Positions 17,851 through 28,363 are shown, numbered from the stretch's first letter. The stretch: DNA of 64,000 nt from an uncultured Methanobrevibacter sp. (GCF_902784195.1 NZ_CACZTX010000006.1:1-64000), one strand, 5' to 3'. Notes: generated from the letters alone by a model not told the origin. Made by a program: numbers and translations.

Positions 17851-18006
17851 CTATATTTTAAGATCATTTCTTCTCCAATGTCTAGGTTTAGGTCTGTATC
17901 TTAATTTACGTTGAGTTTTAGAATAAGCCCAAATAGGGATTCTTCTGTTTTGTTTATTAGCTTTAGCCATTCTTAATTTTTTAGCTAATGGTTTATTTCT
18001 ACTCAT
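17851..18006 (-). CDS. rpl39e: 50S ribosomal protein L39e
   Basis: A 51-residue highly basic protein missed by simple length cut-offs. It begins [18 protein letters not shown] and contains [33 protein letters not shown] in pieces typical of L39e, which lines the ribosomal exit tunnel. The start is the ATG at 18004-18006 after GGTGAAAAA, and the stop is TAG (complement of 17851-17853). It directly precedes L31e, the usual archaeal arrangement. Confidence 0.95.
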   Translation of the reverse strand: MSRNKPLAKKLRMAKANKQNRRIPIWAYSKTQRKLRYRPKPRHWRRNDLKI

Positions 18007-18079
18007 TTTTTCACCGCGAATATAATAAATTTGATATTTTGAAAAATAATTTAATTAATTTTAATTTCAATGATAACAA

Positions 18080-18679
18080 CTAAATCCTATTGATCTGTTT
18101 CTTTAGCCCACTAACATTAGTTTGATAATGTTCTGGGAAAATATCTGAGGAATTTCCTCCTTTCTTATCAATCAATAATCGGATTTCAACCTCATAATCT
18201 GAACTTGTATCCTTATTGCTCTTTTCATGCTTCAATTCAAAAAGATTGTTTACAAGATATTTGATTGTCTTATAGCCGAAACTATCAAGATTCATATATT
18301 GAATATCTTTTCTATCTTCCAAGCTTCTGATTTGATTTCTGTTGAGCTTAGGAGTCTTGTCATCCCTTCTTGTTCCATCAGCAACAAGTTCGTAATGATT
18401 TGCAACTTCCTCAACAACAGCTTCATGGAGATATTTTATTCCATCATTAGGAAAACCATCTTCCATAATCATATCAACAGCTTTTTCCAAAATTGAAATG
18501 TCCAAATTTAAAACCTTATGCTTTAAACCAATGGACTCTGCAGATTTTTGAGCCGGATGAAATGAATCATAAACGCCGAAGTTAGCAGTAACGAGTTCAA
18601 CATCAAAACCTAATTGGTCAAGGATAATTCCCATCAATGAACTGTCTTTGCCACCGCTATAAAGAACACAAGCTTTCAT
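18080..18679 (-). CDS. PP-loop ATP pyrophosphatase (adenine nucleotide alpha-hydrolase family)
   Basis: A 199-residue protein with the PP-loop SGGKDSSLMGI at residues 8-18, typical of enzymes that adenylate a substrate (tRNA thiolation, NAD synthase, QueC-like). Downstream blocks LVADGTRRDDKTPKLNRNQIRSLED suggest a specific, conserved archaeal subfamily. There is no zinc-finger pair of Cys-x2-Cys motifs, which argues against TtuA/NcsA. Its place between L39e and PDCD5 in the ribosomal cluster suggests a role in RNA modification or translation, but the substrate is unknown. Confidence 0.75.
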   Translation of the reverse strand: MKACVLYSGGKDSSLMGIILDQLGFDVELVTANFGVYDSFHPAQKSAESIGLKHKVLNLDISILEKAVDMIMEDGFPNDGIKYLHEAVVEEVANHYELVADGTRRDDKTPKLNRNQIRSLEDRKDIQYMNLDSFGYKTIKYLVNNLFELKHEKSNKDTSSDYEVEIRLLIDKKGGNSSDIFPEHYQTNVSGLKKQINRI

Positions 18680-18699
18680 TTTACCAAATCACTAGTCAA

Positions 18700-19065
18700 T
18701 TACCTTCTTGTAATGTGGATTTCTCTTTTTTGACCCATGAGATTTTTAAGTAAAACTTTAAGTTGTTCATCAGTTACTTTTCCTCTAAGAGAACCTGCTT
18801 GAGCTGATTGGAGCAATTGAATCTCAATATTTTGAACAAGTTCCGGTTTAGTTAATCTGAGATTATCTAATCTACCGCGAGCTTCTGGAGTCAAAATCTG
18901 TTTCATAGCTTGCTTTAACTGAGCTTGCATTTCTGCTTGTTGTTGAGCAGCTTGCTGCTCTAGCAATTGTTGCTGAGCCAATTGTTGTGGGTCAGCATTC
19001 ATAGCTGCTTGTTGTTGTTGTAATTCAGCCATACGTCTTTTGCGTATTTCATCAAGTTCACTCAT
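18700..19065 (-). CDS. PDCD5-family DNA-binding protein
   Basis: A 121-residue protein: start ELDEIRKRRMAELQQQ, a Gln/Ala-rich helix (residues ~14-50), then a three-helix core ILTPEARGRLDNLRLTKPELVQNIEIQLLQSAQAGSLRGKVTDEQLKVLL and a basic C-terminal tail ending REIHITRR. This is the archaeal homologue of eukaryotic PDCD5. Archaeal members bind DNA in vitro, and the cellular role may be linked to chaperonin or translation, consistent with its position beside S19e. GGGGT lies before the ATG. Confidence 0.9.
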   Translation of the reverse strand: MSELDEIRKRRMAELQQQQAAMNADPQQLAQQQLLEQQAAQQQAEMQAQLKQAMKQILTPEARGRLDNLRLTKPELVQNIEIQLLQSAQAGSLRGKVTDEQLKVLLKNLMGQKREIHITRR

Positions 19066-19157
19066 AATAAAAACCCCATTAATTTAAATATTTTTCATTG
19101 AATCAACCATTAAATAATCATCAAAAATATTCCATGATTAATTCTAATTAATTCTAC

Positions 19158-19598
19158 CTAATATTTTGAAAGTTCTGGAATATCTTTAATTAATTCAGCA
19201 GAAGTATTATCTAAGAAAGATCTACCTTCTGGAGTAATAATTCTTCCAGCATCGACTTTTTCTACGTAACCTGCATCTTCTAATTGATGTAAAGCTACTC
19301 TTACAATAGAGCCACTACCTTTTCTGAATTTTTCAGGGTTAACTCCTCTGTCTTTTTTACCACCGTAGAAGGTTCTTAAACTTCTTACTCCAACTGGTCC
19401 ATCAATATAAACTCTTCTTAAGATAGAAGCGCATCTTACATACCACCAGTCGATGTTTTCTGGTTTTCTTTCTTTGTGAACACCAGTTTTAACAAGTTTT
19501 GTCCATTCAGGGGCAACAATTTTATCGTTATTATCTTTAAATTCATCTGCAACAGTATTAATTAATAACTCTGCAGGAACATCAAATACAGTTGTCAT
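19158..19598 (-). CDS. rps19e: 30S ribosomal protein S19e
   Basis: A 146-residue protein with the S19e blocks [71 protein letters not shown] and [19 protein letters not shown]. It is a winged-helix small-subunit protein needed for late 18S/16S maturation. GGAG lies 8 nt before the ATG. It is part of the minus-strand translation cluster. Confidence 0.96.
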   Translation of the reverse strand: MTTVFDVPAELLINTVADEFKDNNDKIVAPEWTKLVKTGVHKERKPENIDWWYVRCASILRRVYIDGPVGVRSLRTFYGGKKDRGVNPEKFRKGSGSIVRVALHQLEDAGYVEKVDAGRIITPEGRSFLDNTSAELIKDIPELSKY

Positions 19599-19679
19599 AT
19601 AATTTTCTCCAATTAATATGTTTCTAATCCAATTTTCTTACTCACCTAAGACTGGTGTCTGTAACTCTAAGTGAATAAT

Positions 19680-19946
19680 CTAATTAGATTGCTTTTTATA
19701 AATAACAGCAACATTTCCTCTAACGTCAATAAGTTGGGATTTAGTGCCTTCAACAATGTTGCTTATTAAATCATCTTTATTTCTTGCTACATTTTTAGCA
19801 AATCGTAATTTAATAATAGGATTGGATTTTAACTGACGTTTAATCTCTTCAATAACATTGTCATTAACACCAGCTTTTCCAATATTTATTGTCATAGCGG
19901 AACGAGCTTCATTCATAATCTCTTTTTTTGAAAGTGTAAGAGTCAA
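19680..19946 (-). CDS. YhbY/CRS1-type (CRM domain) RNA-binding protein
   Basis: An 88-residue single CRM domain: a helical start LSKKEIMNEARSAMTINIGKAGVNDNVIEEIKRQLKSNPIIKLRFAKNVA, then strands ending GTKSQLIDVRGNVAVIYKK. The GKAGVND loop corresponds to the GxxG RNA-binding loop. Bacterial YhbY binds pre-50S particles, so a ribosome assembly role is likely. The start is a TTG at 19946 after AAGGAG. The gene overlaps the 3' end of the RNase P component 4 gene by 38 nt in another frame, which implies translational coupling. Confidence 0.85.
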   Translation of the reverse strand: MTLTLSKKEIMNEARSAMTINIGKAGVNDNVIEEIKRQLKSNPIIKLRFAKNVARNKDDLISNIVEGTKSQLIDVRGNVAVIYKKQSN

Positions 19947-20280
19947 TTTTAGCTCTCCTTTTTAACTTTTTTTCCCTGATGTAAGGAATTTTCATGATAT
20001 GGCCACACTCGCCACAATAAATATTAATTTCATTATTAATTAGCCGGACAGCGCAGTTGTGACCGGGAACCAAAAACTTGTAACAATTTTTACAGTATCT
20101 TCGTCCCCAGACTTGAGGAATCTTTGCATTATACTTTTTGGAAATCTTTCGAGCAAGCTCAACATAACGATGAGATCTTTCAGGATGTTCTTTATATTCC
20201 TTTTCTGCACGATTAAAAAGAATATCCATCCTTTCTTGAGCTATCTCAATCATCCAATCAGGTTTTTTTCCTCTAGCCAT
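19909..20280 (-). CDS. rnp4: Ribonuclease P protein component 4 (Rpp21 family)
   Basis: A 123-residue protein: basic helical N-terminus (GKKPDWMIEIAQERMDILFNRAEKEYKEHPERSHRYVELARKISKKYNAKIPQ in segments), then the zinc ribbon with ligands in RRYCKNCYKFLVPG and IYCGECGHIMKIPY. This is Rpp21/Rnp4, which with Rpp29 supports the specificity domain of RNase P RNA. The start is placed at the ATG at 20280 because GAGGAG lies just upstream; an earlier in-frame ATG at 20295 lacks one. It is the first gene of the translation cluster. Confidence 0.93.
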   Translation of the reverse strand: MARGKKPDWMIEIAQERMDILFNRAEKEYKEHPERSHRYVELARKISKKYNAKIPQVWGRRYCKNCYKFLVPGHNCAVRLINNEINIYCGECGHIMKIPYIREKKLKRRAKIDSYTFKKRDYE

Positions 20281-20584
20281 AGATACTCCTCTCATACAAC
20301 ATATAATCTCTTTAAAATAACTGATTGCCTAAATAAAAGTAGATTTTGATGAGAAATCACATTTTAAGCAATGTAAAAATAAAGTAATTAAATAAATATT
20401 CCTATAATATAATAGTACAAGAGGAATATTAAGATAAGATATGTTTTTTATTATATAAAAAGGTTTTCTATATTATATATAATATTATAAAAATAAGACA
20501 AAAATAGTATAAATAAATTAATTATTTTTAAAATTTTAAGGTTCAGGACATATGAAAATGAATATGGGAAGAACAATGAAAAAA
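20281..20584. other. AT-rich region before the translation cluster
   Basis: No gene. On the minus strand, CTTTTTATATAATA (about 20447-20461) is a possible TATA box for the rnp4-led cluster, about 170 nt from its start. The rest is A/T tracts that include the likely 3' end of the kinase gene, whose stop is at 20585. Confidence 0.4.
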
Positions 20585-21166
20585 TTATTCCAAAAGCCAT
20601 TCCATATAATCGATTGAACCAACAGGGCATTCCATTTTATCAGATGCAATAGCTATTATCAAATCACGAATCTCTTCAACAGACTTGTCACTTGCATCTA
20701 TCTCATTGGTTTTATCCCCATAAATCTCATAAGCTTCTGCTGAACAGACTGCCAAAGCTTCTGCTTCAAGGTTTTCTTGAATTTTAGACTCTGAATAATT
20801 CCTTTCTTCAAGCCTATTTTTAAGAATGGATGGATTTAAACGAAGGACAATCATTTTATCTGCCCCTTCACAAAGATGAGACAAATGACCTTCCACTATT
20901 AAAACACAGCCACTGCTTTTATCGATTTCATCATTCAAAGATTCATTTAATCCATCAATGTCAATGATTTTATAAAGTTTATCGGGATCTTCACCTAAAA
21001 CCAAGTCATTTTCAATTGCAAAATCATTTACCTTAATGAGTCTTGAATGAAATCCATTGCTGGACAGATAATCATTCAAATCACTTGCAACAGTTGTTTT
21101 GCCAGTGCAAGGAGTGCCTGATATGAAAATAACTGTATCTTTGGACAAATCATTTAAAATAGACAT
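20585..21166 (-). CDS. Adenylate kinase-like NTPase (Fap7/AK6 type)
   Basis: A 193-residue P-loop protein: VIFISGTPCTGKTTVASDLNDYL (Walker A), then VLIVEGHLSHLC (Walker B-like), LRLNPSILKNRLEERNYSESKIQENLEAEALAVCSAEAYE. The layout matches the AK6/Fap7 family of adenylate kinase-like NTPases, which act late in small-subunit assembly (Fap7 binds S11/uS11). The ATG at 21166 is preferred to an upstream GTG. It is 16 nt downstream of the GTPase gene on the same strand, so the two are probably co-transcribed. Confidence 0.8.
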   Translation of the reverse strand: MSILNDLSKDTVIFISGTPCTGKTTVASDLNDYLSSNGFHSRLIKVNDFAIENDLVLGEDPDKLYKIIDIDGLNESLNDEIDKSSGCVLIVEGHLSHLCEGADKMIVLRLNPSILKNRLEERNYSESKIQENLEAEALAVCSAEAYEIYGDKTNEIDASDKSVEEIRDLIIAIASDKMECPVGSIDYMEWLLE

Positions 21167-21182
21167 GCTAAACACTGCAATA

Positions 21183-22277
21183 TTATTTTTTAAGGATTAT
21201 ACGTAACACATCCTCATCTTCAAGGACATGGTCTGGACCTACCTTTTGACCTGGGAATTTTACTGAAGTTCCCCAAATCTTAGCATGCCTAAAGTTCTTA
21301 ACAAACTCTCTGTGTAACTTTTCACATGCATCAATAACTGTAGAGCCTCTTCTGATAACCAAAGGATCTTCCATATCTGCTTTTCTACCTTGCGGCTTTA
21401 AATAAACCCTAATTAAATCCACACGATCGAATATTTCTTCTTTAAGTGCATCAATATTGAGTTTCTTATCTGCAGAAATAGGTATGAATTCAGGAATTTC
21501 CTTTTGAAGTTGCTTTAGATAATCAAGGTCAACCAAATCCACCTTATTCAATAGAATCATCATAGGAACATAGGATTTATTGTCTTCAATAACATCAATG
21601 AACTGGTCAATTGTTACATCATCCCTAAACAAGACATCTGCATTGTGGATTCCATACTCATTTATAATTGATCTGATGGTTTTTTCATCCAAATAGGTCA
21701 AAGGAACTGTTGTAGAAACATTAACTCCACCTTTACGTGTCTTTTTGATTCTAACATCCGGCTTGGTTTGATTTGGCCTTACACCTACATTATCAAGCTC
21801 CTTTAAGATAACATTCAAATGCTGTGGATTAAGTGTGTCCAATACAACTATAATCAAGTCTGCAGTTCTTGCAACTGATAGGATCTCTTTACCTCTACCT
21901 TTACCTCCAGCAGCACCAGTAATGATTCCAGGAATGTCAAAAATTTGAATTTGAGCATTGTTATATTCCATAACCCCTGGAATGATTTCTAAAGTGGTAA
22001 ATTGATAAGCGCCAACCTTACTTTCAGCATTGGTTAATTCATTAAGCAATGTAGATTTACCTACAGATGGGAAACCTACTAAAACCGCTGTAGCATCACC
22101 GCTTTTTTTAATGTGGAATCCTTCACCTTTAGATCCGCCACTACTTCTTTTAATCTGTTCTTCCTTAAGTTTAGAAATTTTAGCCTTTAATTTACCTATA
22201 TGGTGAGAAGTAGCTTTATTATAAGGTGTCTTTTGAATTTCCTCTTCAATAGCTTTTATTTTTTCTTCTATAGACAT
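21183..22277 (-). CDS. DRG-family GTP-binding protein with TGS domain
   Basis: A 364-residue GTPase: basic helical N-terminus, G1 [12 protein letters not shown], the Obg/[28 protein letters not shown] (G2-G3), insertion motif [28 protein letters not shown]4 NKVDL, and a C-terminal TGS domain ([25 protein letters not shown]...[35 protein letters not shown]). These are hallmarks of developmentally regulated GTP-binding proteins, which bind ribosomes. GGGGAG precedes the ATG. Confidence 0.93.
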   Translation of the reverse strand: MSIEEKIKAIEEEIQKTPYNKATSHHIGKLKAKISKLKEEQIKRSSGGSKGEGFHIKKSGDATAVLVGFPSVGKSTLLNELTNAESKVGAYQFTTLEIIPGVMEYNNAQIQIFDIPGIITGAAGGKGRGKEILSVARTADLIIVVLDTLNPQHLNVILKELDNVGVRPNQTKPDVRIKKTRKGGVNVSTTVPLTYLDEKTIRSIINEYGIHNADVLFRDDVTIDQFIDVIEDNKSYVPMMILLNKVDLVDLDYLKQLQKEIPEFIPISADKKLNIDALKEEIFDRVDLIRVYLKPQGRKADMEDPLVIRRGSTVIDACEKLHREFVKNFRHAKIWGTSVKFPGQKVGPDHVLEDEDVLRIILKK

Positions 22278-22620
22278 AAACTCCCCAATAAATAATTTAT
22301 TATGAAATATTAATTAATTTTGAAATAAAAATTAAATTTTAATAATCAATAAGTTAATGTTTTATGAAATTATACATTGAAAAATGTAAATATTTTATTA
22401 TAATATAAATTTTGTATTTTTAACATATAAAATATGCGGTAAATAGGAAATTAAATGGTAAAAATAGATAATGAATTAAAAAAGATATGCCCAATAAACT
22501 TATTTTAAAAAAATAAAAAAAGAAAAAGAAAAAAGTTATAAAAATCATAAGAAGAGCTCAATGGACAAGCTGACCTTATAATCTATAACTAAATTTAAAT
22601 TTTATACATAAGCAAAACTG
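22278..22620. other. AT-rich intergenic region, no gene seen
   Basis: Lies between aglB (ending 22621) and the GTPase (starting 22277), both minus. It has T-rich sequence in the minus sense beside aglB, suitable for its termination, and TATA-like stretches nearer 22400 that could serve the GTPase. No RNA gene is recognised. Confidence 0.4.
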
Positions 22621-25326
22621 TTATGTCTCTGTTGTATTTGTATCTTGGCTGTCAGAACTTGAAGATGCACCATTAATTGACCAGGTAGAAACTCCTTCTT
22701 GCATATTGGTTAAGGTAAATGTATCTTGGCCTGCACCACCCAATAGGAATAATCTGGTAAAGACAGAGTCTCTAAGTTCATTATCCATCAATATAGCAGT
22801 ATAGTCATTTCCAGAACCAATAACATAAAGGGTATAATTACCTCCTTTGTCTAAGGTTTTATTTACAGTTAAATAACCATCTTCAATAGCAATGAGATTG
22901 CTTGCTTTAAGAGGGTTATATTCAGTACCGTTTAACTCGATTTTACTACCGTTCTTATCCCAAACAGCAGTCATTTGAGCAGTAGTACCATTAGTACCAT
23001 TAGATCCTCTTTTAACTACTGCATTGTATAAAATGCCACTGTCATTCAATACATTAATGCTACCTTGAGAATTAGGATTAATAGTAACATAATTTCCAGA
23101 CATGTAATATTGATAGTTTGTACTGTCTAATGTATCAAAATTCCATGAACCGAAGTAAGACCACCATCCAGCTTTTTGAATCATATCTGAACTTAAAACA
23201 AATGCAACATTATTTGGATTAGATGGATGTGATTGCTTTACAACAGCGTTTGCTTGACTTTCAGTTAAATTATAATCACTGATTAAAGTTGATTTAGCAT
23301 CTTCCCTACTTAATCCTAACGTTTTGTCCAATGCATCAACCGCAGTTACATTGCTTCCTGTGTAATTGCATAATAAATCAGAAGCATTACTACCAGTAGT
23401 TCCCAACATCTGCAAGATTCCTTTAGATTGGGCTAAATCTGAAGTAGTCAATGCTTTACCTACCCAGTATGCACGGTCTCCTGACTGAGAACCCCCATCG
23501 AAAGAAGTTGGATGGTCAGATGCAATTTGGAATAGGTAACCGTAGTCCCACCAGGAAATGATAACTGTATCATTAGTAGTGTTTTCCTTAACATAATCCA
23601 TAGCATTCCACATAGGGTCACTTGACCCTGGAGCAGTAGCTGCAGTGGTTTGATAAGCCCCACAAACAGTTGGAGACACTAAAGCTAAAGTGATCAATAC
23701 AACAACAAGTGCCTTTTTAAGGGATACATCTGAATCCCTGATAGATTTTCTAAGATATATGAATACTCCGGAAATAACTACAAGAGCAACAAATATAATT
23801 GAACCTATCATTAAGGCATTATCAAGACCATAATAAATTTGAGTAATTGGGAATGCAATCAAGAATGAACAGACAATAGCTATCAAGAATAATGTTCTAT
23901 CATCATCAATGTTAGCCTTGACATAGTCCACTGCATATCCTACAAAAATACCTGCACAGATACCCATAGGAACTACTAAAATCTGAATAAATCTTGTACC
24001 TTGAGTTACTGCTGCTGCAGATGCAAGAATCCATACAATGAATAAGCTTAAGTAAAGCACATTTAAACGTTTACTTTTATTGATTTCATCAGTTGAACCG
24101 AAAGAGCCAATGTCTTTAAGGGAAATTCTGAACCTTTCTTGCTCTTTTCTGATAGAAGTAGCTTTTCGTTTAGATTTATGAGGTTTTGATGAGTCTCCTT
24201 TAATTTTTACAGACCTTAATCTAAGCAATCTTTGAACAAATGTGAATAAGACCAATAAAACACCAAAGAAAGCAACTATTCCACCAACCCCGTTTATAAC
24301 ACCATTGGTGTTAGCTAAAAATGCTCCAGGAAGACCACCAGCTAAAATATTTGGCTTTTGCATCTCTGCAACAGAAACAAATACGTTAGGCCATACATCA
24401 CTTGATGCAGATAAAAGTGAGAAACCGCCAGTAAGACCGTTGATAGCATCTAATATACCACCTATTCCAACAGTGAACAATAAGCTGATAGCGCCTAAAA
24501 CAACAATTAAAGCTACTGGAAACAGTTCTTTTTGATTAATCAACCAGTTTAGCTTATTACTATAATTTTTAAATGGTTCCAATACTTCAATGTCCAGATA
24601 GAAACATAATATGAAGAACACTATCATCACAATTATCATTACTGCAGGATAAAACATATATCCAGTCCATGAAAGGGAATAAATACCAATAGTGATAACA
24701 GATAAAATTGCGAATATTATCCTATGAACCAATTTATCGCTTTTAACCGCTTCAACAAAGAAGAGTATAAAGAATAAAGGCAAGGTTACGTTAAACATAT
24801 CTGTATCGAAAAATCCTGCAAATGTGTGTGAAATATAGTTAGGACCTAAAGCTACAATCAATGTAGCAGCAATTGCCCCATAATCATTAGTGATTCTTCT
24901 TGTGAATATGTAAACAGGAATTACTGCAAATGATGAAATTAATGCACCAGTCCAGAATGCAACTTCCTTAAGGGACATGTCATGGAACATGTTCACTATT
25001 CCATATAAGAATGATGTGACATATGCAATCATCGGCTGATAGGACCCAACGTCCCTTCCTGATGGATAGTAGGAATGCATATCCCAACCAGAACCATTTA
25101 CTAAAGTATCACCAAAATATCCATGATCCATATAATCTTGAGTCATCCTTAAGTTAAAGTATGAGTCCATTTCACTGAAATAAGGAAGACCATCAGCATC
25201 CATATAATTTGCTTTAATTTCATTTGGAACTCCACCAATATCAGCGGCTTGAGCTCTAAGACCAAAAACCAAAACAAACAATATTGCTATGATAACCACA
25301 GATTTTAATATAGTTTTATTTTCCAT
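22621..25326 (-). CDS. aglB: Oligosaccharyltransferase AglB (STT3 family)
   Basis: A 901-residue membrane protein. After one N-terminal membrane segment come the catalytic loop motifs: SEMDSYFNLR (first metal aspartate), GFFDTDMFN (second DxD), then multiple membrane helices up to about residue 570 and a soluble C-terminal domain. WWDYGYLFQI (residues 592-596 are WWDYG) binds the acceptor Asn-x-Ser/Thr +2 hydroxyl. SDMIQKAGWW resembles the DK/MI helix. It transfers lipid-linked glycan to proteins on the outside of the membrane. GAGGA precedes the ATG. Length is within the range for euryarchaeal AglB. Confidence 0.93.
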   Translation of the reverse strand: MENKTILKSVVIIAILFVLVFGLRAQAADIGGVPNEIKANYMDADGLPYFSEMDSYFNLRMTQDYMDHGYFGDTLVNGSGWDMHSYYPSGRDVGSYQPMIAYVTSFLYGIVNMFHDMSLKEVAFWTGALISSFAVIPVYIFTRRITNDYGAIAATLIVALGPNYISHTFAGFFDTDMFNVTLPLFFILFFVEAVKSDKLVHRIIFAILSVITIGIYSLSWTGYMFYPAVMIIVMIVFFILCFYLDIEVLEPFKNYSNKLNWLINQKELFPVALIVVLGAISLLFTVGIGGILDAINGLTGGFSLLSASSDVWPNVFVSVAEMQKPNILAGGLPGAFLANTNGVINGVGGIVAFFGVLLVLFTFVQRLLRLRSVKIKGDSSKPHKSKRKATSIRKEQERFRISLKDIGSFGSTDEINKSKRLNVLYLSLFIVWILASAAAVTQGTRFIQILVVPMGICAGIFVGYAVDYVKANIDDDRTLFLIAIVCSFLIAFPITQIYYGLDNALMIGSIIFVALVVISGVFIYLRKSIRDSDVSLKKALVVVLITLALVSPTVCGAYQTTAATAPGSSDPMWNAMDYVKENTTNDTVIISWWDYGYLFQIASDHPTSFDGGSQSGDRAYWVGKALTTSDLAQSKGILQMLGTTGSNASDLLCNYTGSNVTAVDALDKTLGLSREDAKSTLISDYNLTESQANAVVKQSHPSNPNNVAFVLSSDMIQKAGWWSYFGSWNFDTLDSTNYQYYMSGNYVTINPNSQGSINVLNDSGILYNAVVKRGSNGTNGTTAQMTAVWDKNGSKIELNGTEYNPLKASNLIAIEDGYLTVNKTLDKGGNYTLYVIGSGNDYTAILMDNELRDSVFTRLFLLGGAGQDTFTLTNMQEGVSTWSINGASSSSDSQDTNTTET

Positions 25327-25844
25327 AAAAAATCCTCGTACATTTTACAAATTAATATTCGAATATATACTTTTAGCCATATTCAATCATCCCATGAAAG
25401 ATAAAAGCGCTTTAATTATCTTATTTTCATAAAACAACATCATATGACTTGTAAAACAAATTATTAAATATATTTTAAAATATATTGAAAATAATTATTT
25501 TTGAAATAAAATTATTAAACTTAAGACTTGATACAATGATTATTAAACCAATGTTAATAAAAATCAATTTAAATTTAATAATAATTAAATATACATTTTA
25601 TATACATATATAATTTTCTAATATACTATATAAAGGAAAAAATAGCCAATAAACATTTGAATATATACGAATAAAATTATTGGTTAAAAAATAAAAAAAT
25701 AGCTATTTAAAAAAATGAAAAAATGAAAAAATAAATTTATAATAATCCTTAAAAAATTAAAAAAAAAGTATAAAAAATAGAAAATAAATTGAAAAAATAA
25801 AAATTGAATAAAGAAAATGATAAATTTTTATAATAATCCTTTAA
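25327..25844. other. 518-bp AT-rich intergenic region
   Basis: Separates aglB and topA (both minus). On the minus strand, CCTTTATATAGTATA (about 25622-25636) is the best TATA candidate for aglB, giving a leader of about 270 nt. The segment next to topA is a long run of A tracts (T in the minus sense), consistent with topA termination. No coding or RNA gene is visible. Confidence 0.4.
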
Positions 25845-28028
25845 TCATTTACTTAATTCTTCTGATTTTTCTTGCAATACTTTGTCCAAATCCTTCAATT
25901 GGCAACTGAACCTGCATTGTGGGAAGCCACTGCATCCAACAAATTCACCAAATCTTCCAGAACGTTTCAATAAGTCTCTGCCACATTCCGGACATTTGCC
26001 AACAACTTCAGGAGCACGCCTTTTGCTTACTTCCTTACCGCAATTTGGATCAAGGCAAACGTGTTCCCTTCCCTTTTGGCCTTTTCTCTTAATTGAAATC
26101 ATAGGCAATCCACATGTTGGACAAGTTGATTTTAAGATATTTGCACCTTTAGGAAGTGAGTAAGTATTTCTGCATTGAGGGAAATTGGAGCATCCTATAA
26201 ATGTTTGCTTATTCCTTCTTGAATACTTTTTAAGCAGTTTACCACCACATGAACAATCTCCAACGATATTTGATTCCTGATAGGATTCATAAAGCTTTGA
26301 ACCAATTTCCTTTTGATTGTCATTAATATCCTTAAGAATTGATCTTACTTCCTTTTCACCATTAGCGAGAATTTCCTCTTTTGTAATCTTATCAGCAGAT
26401 AAGCTATCCAACTCTTTTTCAAATTCACGAGTTAACTCTTCGCTGGTTAAGTTCTTACAGTATTGCTTTAATGTGTCGATAATATGAACACCTAATGGCT
26501 TAACTTCAATCTTTTTGCCATCAATATATTTCCTATCATACAATTTGGCAATGATGTCTGCACGAGTAGCCTTTGTACCAAGCTCTCTTTTCTCTAATTC
26601 CTTGATAAGAGACGCTTCATTGTATCTTGCAGGAGGTTTGGTTTCCTTTTCCTCTGAAATGATTTCATGAATCTTAAGGAAATCTCCTTTTTTAAGCGGA
26701 GGGAACTCATCCGCTTCTTGTTTCTTAAATGGATAGTGTTTTAACCATCCTTCATGAGAAACCCTTTTTCTTGAAAAGACAAATTCCTCATTGTTAACAT
26801 TCAAGTCAACTTTCATGGTTTCCAATTTGGAATCCTCACTGAAGACACTTATGAACCTATAAACTATCAAACGATAAATCTTTTCCTCATCTGGAGATAA
26901 GTTAGATGGCAATACACCAGTTGGGTGAATAGCTGGGTGTGCTGCATCTTCCTTCTTACCTTCATTTGGCTTTAATTTTGCTGGCAAATCAGCAATATGT
27001 TTTCTAAACTCTTCATCCTTAAGAAGACCTGCAAAAATCTCTTTAAATCCTAATGATTCAGGAAGTTTTTGGGATGAGGTACGTGGATAAGAAGTGTATC
27101 CTCCAACATATAGGTTCTGAGCTGCAACTTGAGTCCTTTTAGGGGAAAATCCAAATACAGTGTGGGCTTCAGATTGCAATCCTCCTAAATTGAATGGAAT
27201 AGGAGGTTTTCTGATTGTTTCCTTAATATTTACATCAGTTACAGTTGCATCAGCCCCTTGACATTCATCAAATATTCTTTTAGCCCTTTCTTCATCAAAG
27301 ATCTTATCTTCAACATGATTTGCTATAATGTCAAAATCAGACTTGGCCTTGATTTGCCAATAAGGTTCTGGAATGAATGATTGTATCTCCTTTTCCCTAT
27401 CCACTAAAATGGATAATGTAGGAGTTTGCACACGTCCTGCAGATAAGCTTATGCGACTTGAAGATGCTGATCTAACAGCTTTCATCAAAGCTGAAGAGAT
27501 ATTCATACCAAAGTAATAGTCTAGCATATGTCTTGCAATACCACTATCCACTTGGTGTATGTCAATGTCAATCATATGGTCATATGCATCTACAATATCC
27601 TTTTTAGTCAATGTGGAAAATTTCATACGGGATGCTTTCGCTTCAGCATTGTTTCCACAGGCATATTTCAATGCATTATAACCAATCAATGTTCCTTCTA
27701 CGTCGTAATCGCAAGCATGAACAAATTTATCTGCATCTTTAGAGAGTTTTTTAATAGCATAAACATAATCCCTAACATATCCGCTATTCTTTTCAACTTC
27801 ATATGCTGGAACCCATTTTAAATCAAACCCTAATCTGTCTCTTGAAGTAGCGGATGTCAAAGAGTACAAGTGACCTACTGCAGACAAAACAGTGGTCCTT
27901 TTGCCATCTTCCTCAAATTCCCAATAGCTTATCTTCCTGCCGTATTTCTTCTTTTGGGCCTTTGAAGAGAGAGCCTTTGCTATCTTCTCAGCAGATTTCG
28001 GTTTTTCTGAAATAATCACTTCATGCAT
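25845..28028 (-). CDS. topA: DNA topoisomerase I (type IA) with zinc-finger C-terminus
   Basis: A 727-residue type IA topoisomerase. N-terminal Toprim: EKPKSAEKIA, GHLYSL, and DYDVEG (D107, D109, E111 bind Mg2+). SLSAGRVQTPTL and YPRT (catalytic Y314) form the active site, followed by HPAIHPTG and RYNEASLIKELEKRELGTKATRADII. The C-terminus has three Topo_C4-type zinc fingers (about residues 595-715): CSCGGKLL...CSNFPQC, CPTCGLPM...CLDPNC and CPECGRDLL...CSGFPQC. It relaxes negative supercoils. The start at 28028 follows TGTGATAAC. Confidence 0.95.
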   Translation of the reverse strand: MHEVIISEKPKSAEKIAKALSSKAQKKKYGRKISYWEFEEDGKRTTVLSAVGHLYSLTSATSRDRLGFDLKWVPAYEVEKNSGYVRDYVYAIKKLSKDADKFVHACDYDVEGTLIGYNALKYACGNNAEAKASRMKFSTLTKKDIVDAYDHMIDIDIHQVDSGIARHMLDYYFGMNISSALMKAVRSASSSRISLSAGRVQTPTLSILVDREKEIQSFIPEPYWQIKAKSDFDIIANHVEDKIFDEERAKRIFDECQGADATVTDVNIKETIRKPPIPFNLGGLQSEAHTVFGFSPKRTQVAAQNLYVGGYTSYPRTSSQKLPESLGFKEIFAGLLKDEEFRKHIADLPAKLKPNEGKKEDAAHPAIHPTGVLPSNLSPDEEKIYRLIVYRFISVFSEDSKLETMKVDLNVNNEEFVFSRKRVSHEGWLKHYPFKKQEADEFPPLKKGDFLKIHEIISEEKETKPPARYNEASLIKELEKRELGTKATRADIIAKLYDRKYIDGKKIEVKPLGVHIIDTLKQYCKNLTSEELTREFEKELDSLSADKITKEEILANGEKEVRSILKDINDNQKEIGSKLYESYQESNIVGDCSCGGKLLKKYSRRNKQTFIGCSNFPQCRNTYSLPKGANILKSTCPTCGLPMISIKRKGQKGREHVCLDPNCGKEVSKRRAPEVVGKCPECGRDLLKRSGRFGEFVGCSGFPQCRFSCQLKDLDKVLQEKSEELSK

Positions 28029-28363
28029 GTTATCACATAATAAATAAAAATTAAATATAAATTAATAATAAAATTGTTTAAAGCTTTTTCAAATATCAAA
28101 AAAGCTTATGAAAAATAGAATTCTATAAAATAATTTTTATAAAATCTAATGAAATAAATTGAAAAATTCAAATTTACAAATTATTCAAAATCATAAATAC
28201 TTTATACATAACCATTATATTTAATATTTTCGTTTTTGAACAATCCATATTTCAAGACAATTATAGTATTAAAATGAAGAGTAAAATTAGAATAGATGTA
28301 AAAAATTAAAAAATGGTTATTATAATCAATTAAATTGTAAAATAAAAAAGAAATGATTTAAAA
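28029..28363. other. AT-rich intergenic region, no gene seen
   Basis: Between topA and the small zinc-ribbon-like gene. Several TATA-like stretches occur (for example in the minus sense near 28205-28230) but none can be assigned. No repeat or RNA was recognised. Confidence 0.35.

Noticed and set aside
28029-28363. Regulatory site upstream of topA
   Set aside because: Only generic TATA-like AT stretches; nothing specific could be separated from background.
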